A DNA stretch of 50,556 nucleotides from Pseudonocardia sp. CNS-139 (GTDB lineage: Bacteria; Actinomycetota; Actinomycetes; Mycobacteriales; Pseudonocardiaceae), in assembly GCA_001942415.1 (NCBI GenBank), contig MKJX01000191.1, forward strand, positions 1 through 50,556, read 5' to 3'. Shown piece after piece: positions 1 to 9,247 of this stretch (its first letter is position 1; every line of letters starts with the position of its first letter). The notes below the pieces were generated by a model. That model made no database searches, had not been told where the DNA came from, and saw nothing but the letters and a program-made list of their open reading frames with translations. The translations under genes and the position numbers were made by a program.

Positions 1-76
1 CGGCGGTGAGCAGCTCGAACGTGGACTTGCGGATCTCACCCTCGACATGGTCGACGAGAACCAACACCTCAGCCAT
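1..76 (-). CDS. etfA: Electron transfer flavoprotein alpha subunit, N-terminal fragment
   Basis: Only the first 25 codons lie in the window; the rest is beyond the left edge. The ATG is at 76 on the minus strand and the peptide begins MAEVLVLVDHVEGEIRK, a typical EtfA/FixB N-terminus. EtfA carries the FAD and, with EtfB, passes electrons from acyl-CoA and related dehydrogenases to the quinone pool. It starts 19 nt after the etfB stop on the same strand, so the two are almost certainly one etfBA operon, as in mycobacteria (Rv3029c-Rv3028c). Confidence 0.85.
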   Translation of the reverse strand, partial: MAEVLVLVDHVEGEIRKSTFELLTA

Positions 77-95
77 GACTCAGTCCCCTTCGTCC

Positions 96-891
96 TCAGA
101 TGAGCTTCTGCGCAACCAGGTAAGCGGCGACCTGGGTGCCGCCCTCACCCTCGTCGGCGACCTTCTCCCCCGCCGACTTCGGCGGCTTCGGCTGCGACGC
201 CGTGACCGTGGTCAACGCGTTCGCCAAACCGACCTCGGACGGGTCGATCCCGGCGTCGGCCAAGGTCAGGGTGGTGACCGGCTTCTTCTTCGCCGCCATG
301 ATCCCCTTGAACGACGGATACCGCGGCTCGTTGATCTTCTCCCCCACCGACACCACCACCGGCAACACCGCCGACAACACCGTCACCCCGTCATCGGTCT
401 CCCGGCGCACCGTCACCGACGAACCGTCCAGGGTGATCTCCCGGGCATGCGTGAGAGCGGGCAGACCGAGCACGTCGGCCACCATCGCCGGCACCGCCGC
501 AGCACGCCCGTCCGACGCCTCGTTCCCCGCCGATCACCAGATCGAACTCCACCGTGCCCACGACCTTGGCCAGGGCCTTCGCCGTCGCGACCGCGTCCGA
601 GCCGCGCAACGCCGTGTCCGACAGGTGCACCGCCTTGTCCGCGCCCATCGACAACGCCTTGCGAATCGCATCCGACGCCCGGTCCGGGCCCATCGTCACC
701 ACCGTCACCACCGAGTCGACCCCGGAGCCGTCGTGCGCCTCCTTCAACTGCAACGCCGCCTCGACCGCACGCTCGTTGATCTCATCCAGCACCGCATCCG
801 AGGCGTCCCGGTCCAACGTCCCGTCCGAACCGGACAACTTCCGTTCCGAGTAGGTGTCGGGCACCTGCTTGACCAGCACGACGATGTTCAT
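96..891 (-). CDS. etfB: Electron transfer flavoprotein beta subunit (apparent frameshift)
   Basis: The ATG at 891 begins MNIVVLVKQVPDTYSE, the standard EtfB/FixA N-terminus, and is preceded by AGGAGG. The product is the AMP-binding beta subunit of the cytosolic EtfAB heterodimer. The reading frame breaks near 525-528, where one extra C in a CCCC run (GGGG on the coding strand) separates FDLVIGG from the expected NEASDGRAAAVPAMVADVLG continuation. Restoring the frame gives about 264 residues, the usual family length, ending in VAAYLVAQKLI. The shift is probably a sequence error because both halves are fully conserved. etfA follows immediately. Confidence 0.9.
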
Positions 892-995
892 CGGACCCCT
901 TCGACCTCCTGCCGGTGCACGGGCTGGGCGTGCGTCCCGCCGACAATGCCACCGTGCGGGACGGGGCGGGGTGACACACACCCGGTCCGGGGCAT

Positions 996-1011
996 GTTAC
1001 CGAGCGGTAGC
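996..1011. promoter_or_regulatory. Palindromic operator-like site upstream of etfB
   Basis: GTTACCGAGCGGTAGC is an inverted repeat (TACCG-AG-CGGTA core) about 105 bp upstream of the etfB start. On the minus strand it contains TAACAT, which could serve as a -10 hexamer, so a bound repressor would cover the promoter. Such palindromes are typical of TetR-family regulators of lipid catabolism in actinobacteria. The identity of the regulator is inference; none is encoded alongside. Confidence 0.4.
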
Positions 1012-1148
1012 CACCCGGGAAACGTCGCACGCGTGAGGCTCCTCACCCGGGCCGGTCGGCGCCGCCGAGGCCACGTCCGGCGTCTCCCGCACAGCGCCGG
1101 CACGGGTACGGATAGGGTCCGCCAGACCCCGATCACGCGGAGCCGCCC

Positions 1149-2110
1149 ATGTCCGTCCCGGTTCGGGCCCCCTCGATCCGGGGCCGCGCGGCCGCCGTCG
1201 TGGGCGCCGTGCTGGCACTCGTCCTCACCGGCTGCGGGAACCTCCCCCCGACCTCGGCCCCGGCACCCGTCCCCGTGCCGGGGCAGGCGCCGGGCACGGT
1301 GGTCGCCCCGGCCGGCGCCGACGTGCCCACGGTCGTGCGGCAGGTGCAGGACGCGATCACCGCGGGCGGCGGCGTTGTCGTCACGACCGTCGACCACACC
1401 GCCACCGCGCGGGCGGTCGGCGTCCAGCTCCCGCCGACCACCGAGGTGATCGGCGGACCGGCCGCCGCCGGGCTGCCGCTCCTGCGGGTCAGCCAGGTCG
1501 CCGGCGCCAACCTGCCGCAGCACTACCTCGTGCGGCAGGGCGCCGACGGGGCCGTCACGGTCACGGCAAACAGCGCCGAGTACGTCGCCGCCGTCTCCGG
1601 GGTCACCCCGGACGCCGCCCGGACCGCGCTGCACGACGCGACCGCGGCGGTGCTGAACGCCGTCGCGCCGGGCAGCGGGTCGACGCTCGGCTCGCCGCTC
1701 GTCGGCATCACGCCGACGGACTACCTGATCACGCTGCCCAGTGCCGCCGCCGTGCCGGCCACCGTGGACCGGCTGCGGCGCGGCGCGGACCGCGCACCCA
1801 CCCGGTCGGTCGGGCTGGTGGACCTGGCCACCCCGCCCGCGGACGGCGGCCCGCCGCTGCGGCCCACCACGCTCGTGCTGGTCACCCTCCCCGACGCCGA
1901 GGCCGCGCTCGTGGCCGCGGCCCCGACGTTCGGCATCGACCTGCCGATGCGGTTCCTGGTGTGGGCCGACGAGCAGAACCGCACGCAGGTCGGCTACCCC
2001 ACGTCCGCCGGCTCGCGCTGCGCCACGGCGTGAACCCGGACGACCCCACCGTCGCCCGGCTCGCAGCCGAGGCCGACCGGCTCGCCCGCCTCGGCGCGGG
2101 CGTCCCCTAA
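1149..2110 (+). CDS. DUF302-domain lipoprotein (apparent frameshift)
   Basis: The product has a basic N-terminus, a hydrophobic segment and a lipobox LTGC at residues 26-29, so it is a predicted secreted lipoprotein anchored outside the membrane. The mature part has two DUF302-like halves, about residues 60-180 and 200-310; the second contains PMRFLVWADEQNRTQVGYP. The function of DUF302 is not known. The frame ends early at 2033. Restoring one lost base near 2000 gives VRRLALRHGVNPDDPTVARL and a stop at 2110 (about 320 residues), which fits the family C-terminus. The start is the ATG at 1149. It faces away from etfB. Confidence 0.75.
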
Positions 2111-2123
2111 CAGCGGAGCCCCG

Positions 2124-2438
2124 ATGATCGTGACCGGATTCGACGACCGCCAGGGCGTCGGCTACGTCCTCAGCACGGGCGCCGACCTCGCCGGCGCGCC
2201 GCCGGGCAGCCACGAGGTGCGCCACGACGGACGGGCCGTGAAGGCGACCCCGGAGCTCGCGACGCTGCTGCGCGACGCGCTCACCCGGCACCAGACGGCG
2301 TCGCTGGGCTGGCAGGGCCCGCGGGTGCCGCTGACGTTCGACGAGGCCACGCTGCTGGGCTGGCTCACCCACGACGTGGGCGGCGTCATCTCGGTGCGGA
2401 ACCCGCCGCCCCCGCACCCACGGGCGCACCGCCCCTGA
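2124..2438 (+). CDS. Hypothetical 104-residue protein
   Basis: I do not recognise this protein. The ATG at 2124 follows a GCGGAG ribosome-binding-like sequence and lies 13 nt after the corrected stop of the DUF302 lipoprotein gene, so the two may be co-transcribed. The codons are strongly G/C in third position, which supports real coding. The product is soluble-looking, without signal peptide or membrane segment, and ends in a Pro/His-rich tail. Its last 53 nt overlap the 3' end of the convergent LysR gene, which makes the true C-terminus uncertain. Confidence 0.5.
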   Translation: MIVTGFDDRQGVGYVLSTGADLAGAPPGSHEVRHDGRAVKATPELATLLRDALTRHQTASLGWQGPRVPLTFDEATLLGWLTHDVGGVISVRNPPPPHPRAHRP

Positions 2439-3313
2439 CCGTTCCCAGCAGCGCCGCGGTCGCCGCGCCGACCCGCCGGTCGGCCGGCACCGCGACGGCG
2501 ATCTCGAAGCCGAGGTCCGGCGCGTCCAGCGGGACGGCCGTCACCTCCGGGAGGTCCGCCACGACGGACGCCGGCAGCAGCGCCACCGCGAGCCCGTGCC
2601 GGACGAACTCCACCACCGTCGCCGTGTCGTTCACCTCGTAGGTGATCGTCCGGCGGACGTCCGCGGCGGCGAACGCGCGGTCGCCGATCATGCGCGTGCC
2701 CCAGCCCGGCGGCAGCTCCGCGAACGGCTCGCCCGCGACGTCGGCCGGCCGCAGCGGCCCGCTGCCGGCGAGCCGGTGCCCGGCCGCGACGGCGAGCACG
2801 AGCGGTTCGCGCCACAGCGGGTGCAGCGTGAGCCCAGCGGCCCGCCGGGCCGGCAGCGCGAGGTAGGCGATGTCGAGCCGGCCCTCGCGCAGCTGCTCGG
2901 CCGCGCTGCTGGACCCGCCGGCGTGCCGCACCTCGACGGCCACCCCGGGGTGCAGGCGCGGAAGTCCGCGAGCACCTGTGCACGTGCACCGGCCGCATCA
3001 CGGGGGCCTGCAGGATGCCCAGCCGCACCGTCCCGCGCAGGCCGCCCGCGACCTGGTCGACGGCCTCGCGCGCCGCGGCCGCGGCGGCGAGCGTCGCGCG
3101 GGCCTCGGGCAGCAGCACGCGCCCGGCGTCGGTCAGCTCGACGTGGTGCGTGGTGCGCGCGAAGAGCGCCGCGCCCAGCTCGCGTTCCAGGCTGCGGACG
3201 GTCGCCGACACGGCCGACTGCACGACGTGCAGCCGGTCGGCGGCGCGGGTGAAGCCGGCCTCCTCGGCGACCGCGACGAACGTCGCGAGCTGGCGCAGCT
3301 CCACACCGGTCAT
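2386..3313 (-). CDS. LysR-family transcriptional regulator (two apparent frameshifts)
   Basis: The N-terminal winged helix-turn-helix (residues about 1-60: LRQLATFVAVAEEAGFTRAA, then VQSAVSATVRSLEREL) is classic LysR. The C-terminal effector domain contains EVRHAGGSSSAAEQLREGRL and LAVALLPASVVADLPEVTAV. Two lost bases near 2952 and 2971 break the linker, where HVHRVLADFRRLHPGV is expected; repaired, the protein is about 309 residues, the family norm. It is transcribed divergently from the adjacent MFS transporter, with a palindrome between them, so it probably controls the transporter and itself. The co-inducer is unknown. Confidence 0.85.
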
Positions 3314-3325
3314 CGTCGTTGGAGA

Positions 3326-3340
3326 TGACGGTGTGCGTCA
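3326..3340. promoter_or_regulatory. Inverted repeat between LysR and MFS genes, likely LysR binding site
   Basis: TGACG-GTGTG-CGTCA is a perfect 5-bp inverted repeat in the 70-bp divergent spacer, 12 bp upstream of the LysR start. LysR proteins commonly bind interrupted dyads of this size in divergent promoters. The TTGACG on the minus strand within the site could be a -35 element for the regulator gene. Confidence 0.45.
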
Positions 3341-3383
3341 ATGTTCGTGGCGCGCGATGACCCGCGCAGCCGACACTGGTGCC

Positions 3384-4620
3384 GTGCTGCCCTTCTCGCG
3401 CCACCACGCCGGCTTCTGGGCGGTGCGTTCGCCTTCCTCACGGTCATGGCGTTCACCACCGTCCCGACCCCGCTGTGGACGCTCTACCGGGAGCGGGACG
3501 GCTTCTCGGCGTTCGTCGTCACGGTCGTCTTCGCGGCGTACGCGGTGGGCGTCGCGGTCAGCCTGTTCCTCGTCGGCCACCTGTCCGACCGGCACGGCCG
3601 CCGCCGGGTGCTGGTGCCCGCGGTGCTCGCCAACGCCGCCGCGGCCGTGATCTTCCTGGTCTGGCCCGACCTGCCCGGCCTGGTGCTGGCCCGGGCACTC
3701 TCGGGGCTCGGCGTCGGCGCCGTCACCGCGACGGCCACCGCGTGGATCGCCGAGCTGCACACCGCACACCGGCCCGGCGCGTCCCCGCGGCGCGCGCAGC
3801 TGGTCGCGACCAGCGCGAACCTCGGCGGGTTCGGCGTCGGCGCGCTCGCGTCCGGGCTGCTGGCGCAGGGCTCGCCGGCCCCGCTCTCCGTGCCGTACGC
3901 GGTGTTCCTCGGGCTCCTGCTCGTCGCCGCCGGGCTCGCGCTGGCCACGCCGGAGACGCACGCCGCGCCCGTCCCGCGGCCGCCGTACCGCCCGCAGCGG
4001 GTTGCCGTGCCACCCGCGCGCGCGGCCGGTTCTTCGCGGCCGCCACCGCGGCGTTCGTGTCGTTCGCGGCGTTCGGCCTCTTCACCTCGCTCGCGCCGAG
4101 CTTCCTCGCCGGCACGCTGCACGAGCCCTCGCTCGTGCTCGCCGGCGCGGTGTCGTTCCTGGTCTTCGGCGCGGCCGTCGCCGCCCAGGCCGTGACGGCC
4201 ACCCGCAGCACGCACACGGTGCTGGCCGCGGCCGTCCCGACGCTGGTCGCCGGGCTGGTCGTGCTGGTCGTCGCGGTGTGGCTGCCGGAGCCGAGCCTGG
4301 CCGGCTTCCTCGCCGGCGGCGCGCTCACCGGGGCGGGCGCCGGGCTCGCGTTCAAGGGCGCGATCGCGACCGTCGCCGCGCTGGCCCCGCCGCAGCGCCG
4401 CGCCGAGGCGCTGGCCGGCGTGTTCCTCGCCGGCTACGTCGGGCTGGCCGGGCCGGTGATCGGGCTCGGCCTGCTCACCCTCTACGTCACGCCGGAGCTG
4501 GGCCTGCTGGTCTTCGCCGGGCTGCTCGCCACCGGGGTGCTCGCGGCCGCGCCGGGCCTGCTGCGCCGACAGGACTCGCCGACCCGGGTCCGCCCGCGCC
4601 GGGCACCCGCGCGCGTCTGA
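3384..4620 (+). CDS. Major facilitator superfamily transporter (two apparent frameshifts)
   Basis: This is an integral membrane transporter with about 12 predicted helices. The inter-helix 2-3 loop carries the MFS signature GHLSDRHGRRRVL, and the helix 4-5 region contains ARALSGLGVGAVTATATAW. The GTG at 3384 begins VLPFSRHHAGFW. Lost bases near 3420 and 4013 split the frame; repaired length is about 412 residues, normal for the family. It is divergent from the LysR gene and probably under its control. It could export a drug or metabolite; the substrate cannot be told from sequence. The start is the least certain part because it lies upstream of the first shift. Confidence 0.8.
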
Positions 4621-4681
4621 GACCGGCCGCCGCTCCGCCCACGACTCGACAGGCAGACACCGCACAGCGAGAATCGAACGC

Positions 4682-5649
4682 ATGTTCGACATCCGCCGGA
4701 TACGGTCCTGGTTCGTGTCCCGACGCGAACCAGCCCCTACGCTGCCTCCCGTGGAGCCCGAGCCGGAGGACGCGGAGCGCGCCGCGATGGTTGCGCTGCT
4801 CCGCGAGAGACCCGCCGGGCTGACGTGGTCGCAGATCGCGACCGAGGTCGTCGAGGCGGGCTCCGCGCTCGCCGTGTGGCACCGGCACGTCCCGGCGGAT
4901 CTGTTCAGCTCCGATCAGCCCGATCTGCAACGCTCGGCGTCCGACATCGCAGCATGGCGCTCGACCGGCCTCGGCTTCCTCACGCTGCTCGACGACGACT
5001 ACCCGGAGCAGCTTCGCGAGATCCACGAGCTTCCCCCGATCCTGTTCCACCGAGGGAAGCTCGTCGCATCCGACTTCGCGGTCTCGGTGGTGGGATCGCG
5101 GGCCGCCTCCGGCCGAGGGCTGGAGATCGCGGGCACCATAGCGGCCGACCTCGTCGCGCGTGGGGTCTCCGTTGTGTCAGGACTGGCCAGGGGGATCGAC
5201 GCAGCGGCACACAATGCGGCGCTCGACGCCGGCGGGCGGACGGTCGCTGTCATCGGCACCGGGATCAACCGGCACTACCCGCAGAGCACCACGGGCTACA
5301 GGAGCGGATCGCCGCGGAGGGCCTGGACCTGTCCCAGTTCTGGCCCGACGCACCACATCGGCCGCAGCAGTTTCCCATGCGCAACGCCGTGATGTCCGGC
5401 TACGGGCGAGCGACAATCGTCGTCGAAGCAGGCGAGAAGTCCGGGGCGCGCATCCAGGCTCGGCAAGCGGTAGCCCACGGACGGCCCGTCATCCTCACGG
5501 ACCTTGTCGTCGAAGCCAATGAGTGGGCACGGAAGCTCGTCGGACTGCCGGCCGTACAGGTAGCGACGAGCACGCGCGAGATCATGGCCTGTGTCGAGGA
5601 GATTGCTGTTGCCGGCGCCGAGATCGACAAGCTGCTGACCTGGCGCTGA
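4682..5649 (+). CDS. DprA-like (SLOG/Rossmann) protein (one apparent frameshift)
   Basis: This divergent member of the DprA/Smf family is about 322 residues after restoring one lost base near 5280-5285. Visible motifs are VVGSRAASGRG (residues about 137-147), SGLARGIDAAAH (166-177) and, after the shift, QFPMRNAVMSGYGRATIVVE and EKSGARIQARQAVAHGRPV. Canonical DprA binds single-stranded DNA and loads RecA during transformation. This copy has an unusual C-terminus (ILTDLVVEANEWARKLVGL), lacks the usual rnhB/yraN/comM neighbours, and is joined to a phosphoribosyltransferase gene by a 1-nt overlap (TGATG). A nucleotide-handling or defence-type role is therefore as likely as DNA uptake. Base composition is slightly lower in GC than in flanking genes. 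Confidence 0.75.
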
Positions 5650-6128
5650 TGGTCCGCGGCACGTCCATCCTGCACGGGGAGTGCATTTGCTCGGGCCGGG
5701 GGCGGGCTCCCGGCGCTGTCACGTTCGTGCCGTCGGCACGCGCGCAAGGTCCGGCACATCCGGCAGCACTGCTGGCGCGGCAAGTGGTGGATCATGGCGA
5801 CGGCCTGCTGCCGGTCGGGCTCGGTCTCGGAGCGAGCGGCACCGACGGACGACGAGCGGTCCTCAGGGATCGCTTCGTGGTGCCCGATCGATGGCGAGAC
5901 CGTGTCGTCGGCCAGCACGTCATCCTCGTCGAGGACGCATGGCTGTCGGGCGCGAAGGCACAGTCCGCGACCATCGCACTCAGAGACGCCGGTGCGCGGT
6001 GGGTGACGATCCTGTGCGTCGGCCGTTGGCTTCGCAATGACTGGCCCGACCACCGGGCCCTCATCGCGCGGCTGCGCGCGCCTTACGACCCCCAGCTCTG
6101 TCCGGTCGCGGGCGGACCGTGTGGTTGA
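5649..6128 (+). CDS. ComF-like phosphoribosyltransferase-domain protein
   Basis: The ATG at 5649 overlaps the stop of the DprA-like gene by one base, indicating translational coupling. The 159-residue product has the type I phosphoribosyltransferase PRPP-loop pattern VILVEDAWLSGAKAQS at residues about 91-106 (acidic pair, then a Ser/Gly/Lys loop), followed by ALRDAGARWVTILCVGRWL. There is no zinc-finger N-terminus as in full ComF, although Cys residues occur at both ends (ECICSG; CPVAGGPCG). The canonical Thr-Gly-X-Thr loop is replaced by SGAK, so catalytic activity is uncertain. It probably works with the DprA-like partner; the substrate is unknown. Confidence 0.65.
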   Translation: MVRGTSILHGECICSGRGRAPGAVTFVPSARAQGPAHPAALLARQVVDHGDGLLPVGLGLGASGTDGRRAVLRDRFVVPDRWRDRVVGQHVILVEDAWLSGAKAQSATIALRDAGARWVTILCVGRWLRNDWPDHRALIARLRAPYDPQLCPVAGGPCG

Positions 6129-6235
6129 CCACGGGTTGAGGGTTCACCGGCCGGGCGTCGGTCCCATCGCGTCGACCACGGCCGCCGCGGCGCGGGCGAC
6201 CAGCGTGTCGTCGTGGTCGGGCGGCGGGGCGCCGA

Positions 6236-7372
6236 TCAGGCCCGGTCGTCACCGGCGGCCGGGCCGGTCTCGTCCGGCACCGGCGCGGCGGCCTGCCGGC
6301 GCCCGCGGCCGGCCAGCACGAGCACCAGCACCCAGCCCACCATGGCCGGCCAGATCCAGGTGATCAACCGGTAGAGCACCACCGCGAGCGCCGCGTCCGC
6401 GGCCCCGGCGCCGCTGCCGACCAGGGCGGCGAGCAGCCCGGCCTCGGCGGGACCGGTGCCACCCGGGGTGAGCCCGACCATGATGCTCGCCTGCGCCGCG
6501 AGGTACCCGAGCACGATGGCGTGCACCGGCACGCTGCCCGCGCCCGTCGCGGCCAGGCAGGCGGCGAGCGCGAGGCAGTCGAGCAGCCAGGTCGCCAGCG
6601 CGGTGACCAGCACCAACGTCCACTGCCGGACGCCCATGCGGTGGCTGCCCAGCCAGTGCCGCAGGTCCGTGAGCCGCCGTTCGACCGTCGCGAGCAGGCG
6701 GCTGCGGGGCCGCGGCGAGCCCGTCCCGCCTCCGGGCCGCCCGTGCTCCAGCCAGAGCCAGCCGCCCGGGACGAGGAACACGAGCAGCAACGAGCCCCCG
6801 ACGCCGACCACCGGGCCGACGACGCCGGCCCAGCTCAGCGCCACCGGCGCGAGCGCGGCGAACACGACGCCGGTCGCGACGCCCGCCATCGCCACCGCCC
6901 ACGTCGCGGGCACGAACGACACCCCGCGCTGCTGCAGGGCGTGCACCGTGTACCCGGCGCCGACGGCCGCCCCGGCGGTCGGGATCGTCAGCGACACCGC
7001 GTTGCCGGCCGCCGTCACCGCCTGCACGGTGGGCCACCCCAGGCGCGTCCCGGTGCTGCGCAGGAACCTCCGGTGCAGGTCGCCGTACGCGAGCAGCGAC
7101 GCCGCGCCGAGCGCGACCGCGAGGCCCAGCCAGGCCCAGTCGAGCCGGGCCAGCAGGCCGCCGACGTCCGAGAGCGCGCCGAGCTTCGGGGCGAGCTGCC
7201 ACGCCGCGATCCCGAGCCCGGCCACGGCCAGCAGCCAGTCCGCGGCGACCTGCAGCCGGTGCCGCCGGGAGTACTGCCGCCGGGAGTAGCCCCGCGGCGG
7301 TCCCGGCCCGGCCGGAGGGCCGTCGGGCTCGCCCGGGTCGTTCGGGTCGCTCGGCGCGTTCGGACCGGTCAC
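6236..7372 (-). CDS. Lysylphosphatidylglycerol synthase-like/UPF0104 integral membrane protein
   Basis: The product has about 378 residues and roughly eight hydrophobic helices; the N-terminal 40 residues are Pro/Arg-rich and cytosolic. It matches the flippase-like transmembrane domain family (UPF0104, AglD/MprF N-terminal type), with a conserved-looking SIMVGLTPGGTGPAEAGLLAAL segment near residues 300-320. No C-terminal GNAT synthetase domain is present, so a lipid-transport or glycosylation-accessory role is likelier than lysyl transfer. The start is the GTG at 7372. The stop at 6236 may be premature: a single restored base there would extend the protein about 30 residues (LIGAPPPDHDDTLVARAAAA) to a stop at 6144, covering the otherwise empty 6144-6235. 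Confidence 0.75.
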   Translation of the reverse strand: MTGPNAPSDPNDPGEPDGPPAGPGPPRGYSRRQYSRRHRLQVAADWLLAVAGLGIAAWQLAPKLGALSDVGGLLARLDWAWLGLAVALGAASLLAYGDLHRRFLRSTGTRLGWPTVQAVTAAGNAVSLTIPTAGAAVGAGYTVHALQQRGVSFVPATWAVAMAGVATGVVFAALAPVALSWAGVVGPVVGVGGSLLLVFLVPGGWLWLEHGRPGGGTGSPRPRSRLLATVERRLTDLRHWLGSHRMGVRQWTLVLVTALATWLLDCLALAACLAATGAGSVPVHAIVLGYLAAQASIMVGLTPGGTGPAEAGLLAALVGSGAGAADAALAVVLYRLITWIWPAMVGWVLVLVLAGRGRRQAAAPVPDETGPAAGDDRA

Positions 7373-7445
7373 GGGTCCCAGGGTCGGCCACCCGCCCGCG
7401 CTCCGGCACCCGCCCGAACGGCCAGTGGCCACCGCCGAGGAGTCC

Positions 7446-8000
7446 TCACCGGCCGCTCCACCTGGGCTCGACCTGCGCCCACTCGCGCGTCCAGCGGCGG
7501 GCGTTGGCCCGTCCGACGGCCTCGCGCGCGAGCATCCAGACGGCCGCGAGCACACCGGCTCCCGCGCCCAGGACGCACAGCCCCGCGAGGATCCCGGCCG
7601 CGACGGCCTCGAACGCGGTGCGCGGCGGGTCCACGACGGCGCCGCTCGCGTCCAGCCAGACGGTGGCGGCGCTCCCGGCCGGCGCCGGCCCGGAGACCTC
7701 GACCACACCGGTCCGGCTCGCGCCGTCGGGCCCGGTCCACCGCACGCCGGCGTCGACCGGCGGCTGGTAGCCGTCGTCCAGCGACGTGGCCGGCACGTCC
7801 TCCAGGAGCACACCCCGCACGGCGGTGCGGCCGGCCGACTCCTCGCGGGCCTGCTCGGCGGCCTGGGCGTGCACGGTGGTGCCCGCGAGCACCGCGGCGG
7901 CGACGACCATGAGGACGGCGCCCGTCAGCACCCAGGCGACGACGTCCTCGACGACGTCGGTCACCCGCCGCGGCGGCCGGCCCGCCGGCTGCCCGATCAT
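7446..8000 (-). CDS. Rv1733c-type two-helix membrane protein
   Basis: The 184-residue product has one transmembrane helix near residues 20-45 (VVAWVLTGAVLMVVAAAVLA), an extracytoplasmic domain of about 80 residues, and a second helix near 130-160 (GILAGLCVLGAGAGVLAAVW), followed by an Arg-rich tail ending in WTREWAQVEPRWSGR. This architecture matches the Rv1733c family of unknown function, known in mycobacteria from the dormancy regulon. The ATG at 8000 sits 8 nt after the stop of the universal stress protein gene, so the two form an operon and may share a stress role. Confidence 0.75.
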   Translation of the reverse strand: MIGQPAGRPPRRVTDVVEDVVAWVLTGAVLMVVAAAVLAGTTVHAQAAEQAREESAGRTAVRGVLLEDVPATSLDDGYQPPVDAGVRWTGPDGASRTGVVEVSGPAPAGSAATVWLDASGAVVDPPRTAFEAVAAGILAGLCVLGAGAGVLAAVWMLAREAVGRANARRWTREWAQVEPRWSGR

Positions 8001-8008
8001 GACGCCGG

Positions 8009-8904
8009 TCAGGCCCCGGCACCGTCGGCGGGCCGGACGACGGCCACCGAGCACTTCGCGTTGTGCAGGACGGCGTTGCTGACGGAGCCGAGCAGCAGCC
8101 CGGCCGCGGTCCCGCGGCCGCGGGAGCCGAGCACCACGAGCTGCGCGCCGGCGGACAGGTCGACGAGCGCGGAGCCCGGCCGGTCGCGGGTGACAACCCG
8201 CTCCACCGCGACGTCGGGGAACTTGGCCGCCCATCCGGCCAGCCGCTCGGCCAGCACCTGCTGCTCGTCGACCTCGACGGCCTCCCAGTCGAGCAGCGGG
8301 GCGAGGACCGGGTTCACGAGCATGTCCCACCAGGTGTGGACGGCGACGAGCGGCGCCCCGCGGTAGCTCGCGGCCTCGAACGCGAACGCCACCGCGGCCT
8401 CGCTCGCCGGCGAGCCGTCGACGCCGACGACCACGGGGCGCGGATCGGCCGCCGGGGGCTCCTCGGAACCGGCCCGGACCAGCACGACCGGGCACTCCCC
8501 GCCCGCCGCCAGCGCCGTCGCGACCGAGCCGAGCAGCAGCCCGGTCACCCCGCCGTAGCCGCGGTCGCCCAGCACCATGAGCAGGCGCGGCGGGACTCGT
8601 CCTGCATCACCGGGATCGGGTAGCCCACGACGAGCTGCGAGACGACCTCGACCCCGGGCGCCGCGGCCTCCGCCACCGCGACCGCCGCGGCGAGCTCCCG
8701 CCACGCCGCGTCGAGCATGATGTCGCGGTACCGGGAGCCCAGCCCGATCTGCCCCAGCCTGCGGTTCTGGTTCCAGACGAACGCCGTGACGACCCGCAGG
8801 CCGACGTTGCGCCGGGCGGCCTCGGCCGCTGCCCAGCGCACCGCTTCGAGCGCGGGTTCGGAGCCGTCGATGCCGACGACGCGGCCGACGGGCTGTACGT
8901 CCAT
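8009..8904 (-). CDS. Tandem universal stress protein (one apparent frameshift)
   Basis: Two UspA domains of about 145 residues each are visible. The first begins GRVVGIDGSEPALEAVRWA; the second begins PVVVGVDGSPASEAAVAFAF. Both carry the ATP-binding glycine-rich motif (GDRGYGGVTGLLLGSVATAL; GSRGRGTAAGLLLGSVSNAV), so this is an ATP-binding type Usp. A lost base near 8588 splits domain one; repaired length is about 298 residues, typical of the mycobacterial DosR-regulated family. The ATG at 8904 begins MDVQPVGRVV. It is followed on the same strand by the Rv1733c-type gene. Confidence 0.88.
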
Positions 8905-9247
8905 CGCGTGTGGTCCTCCCTCGTGTGGCTCGCTGCCAGGCTCCTGGTCCGGACGGTCTCGGCGGCAGGTCCGCACGGCCCGCCCCGGGAGGGTCTTCGG
9001 ACCCGGGTCGGCACCGGGACCGGCGGCCCAGCCGGACGCGCCCGCTGCGGACATCCCGCACCCGTCCGACACAGCGCCCAGAGCGTTGCCGTCCGCAACG
9101 GATCCGGCCGGTAGGTGTCCGCTTCCAACAGACAAGATGACCCGACGATCTCGATCCGCGTCGCAGCATTGGGCCGTTCGGGTGAGCCCAGGTTATGTCT
9201 GCTTCGGGTCTCTCCGTTACTCGGCCGTGCCCGGTACGGTTCGTTCC
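8905..9247. other. Intergenic region between the Usp operon and the membrane-protein gene
   Basis: This 343-bp divergent spacer has no convincing gene. It contains GGGTCTTCGGACCC at 8991-9004, a 5-bp stem with a TTCG tetraloop about 90 bp upstream of the Usp start. It might be a regulator site or a hairpin in the Usp leader. The right half drops in GC content, marking the edge of the lower-GC segment that follows. I could not place firm -10/-35 elements. Confidence 0.4.

Noticed and set aside
4682..6128. Natural competence locus
   Set aside because: No comEA/comEC, pilus or recA genes accompany the DprA-like gene, and the PRTase lacks the ComF zinc finger.
8991..9004. DosR box upstream of the Usp/Rv1733c-type operon
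   Set aside because: GGGTCTTCGGACCC does not match the GGGACT-type half-sites of the DosR consensus; only the symmetry is similar.
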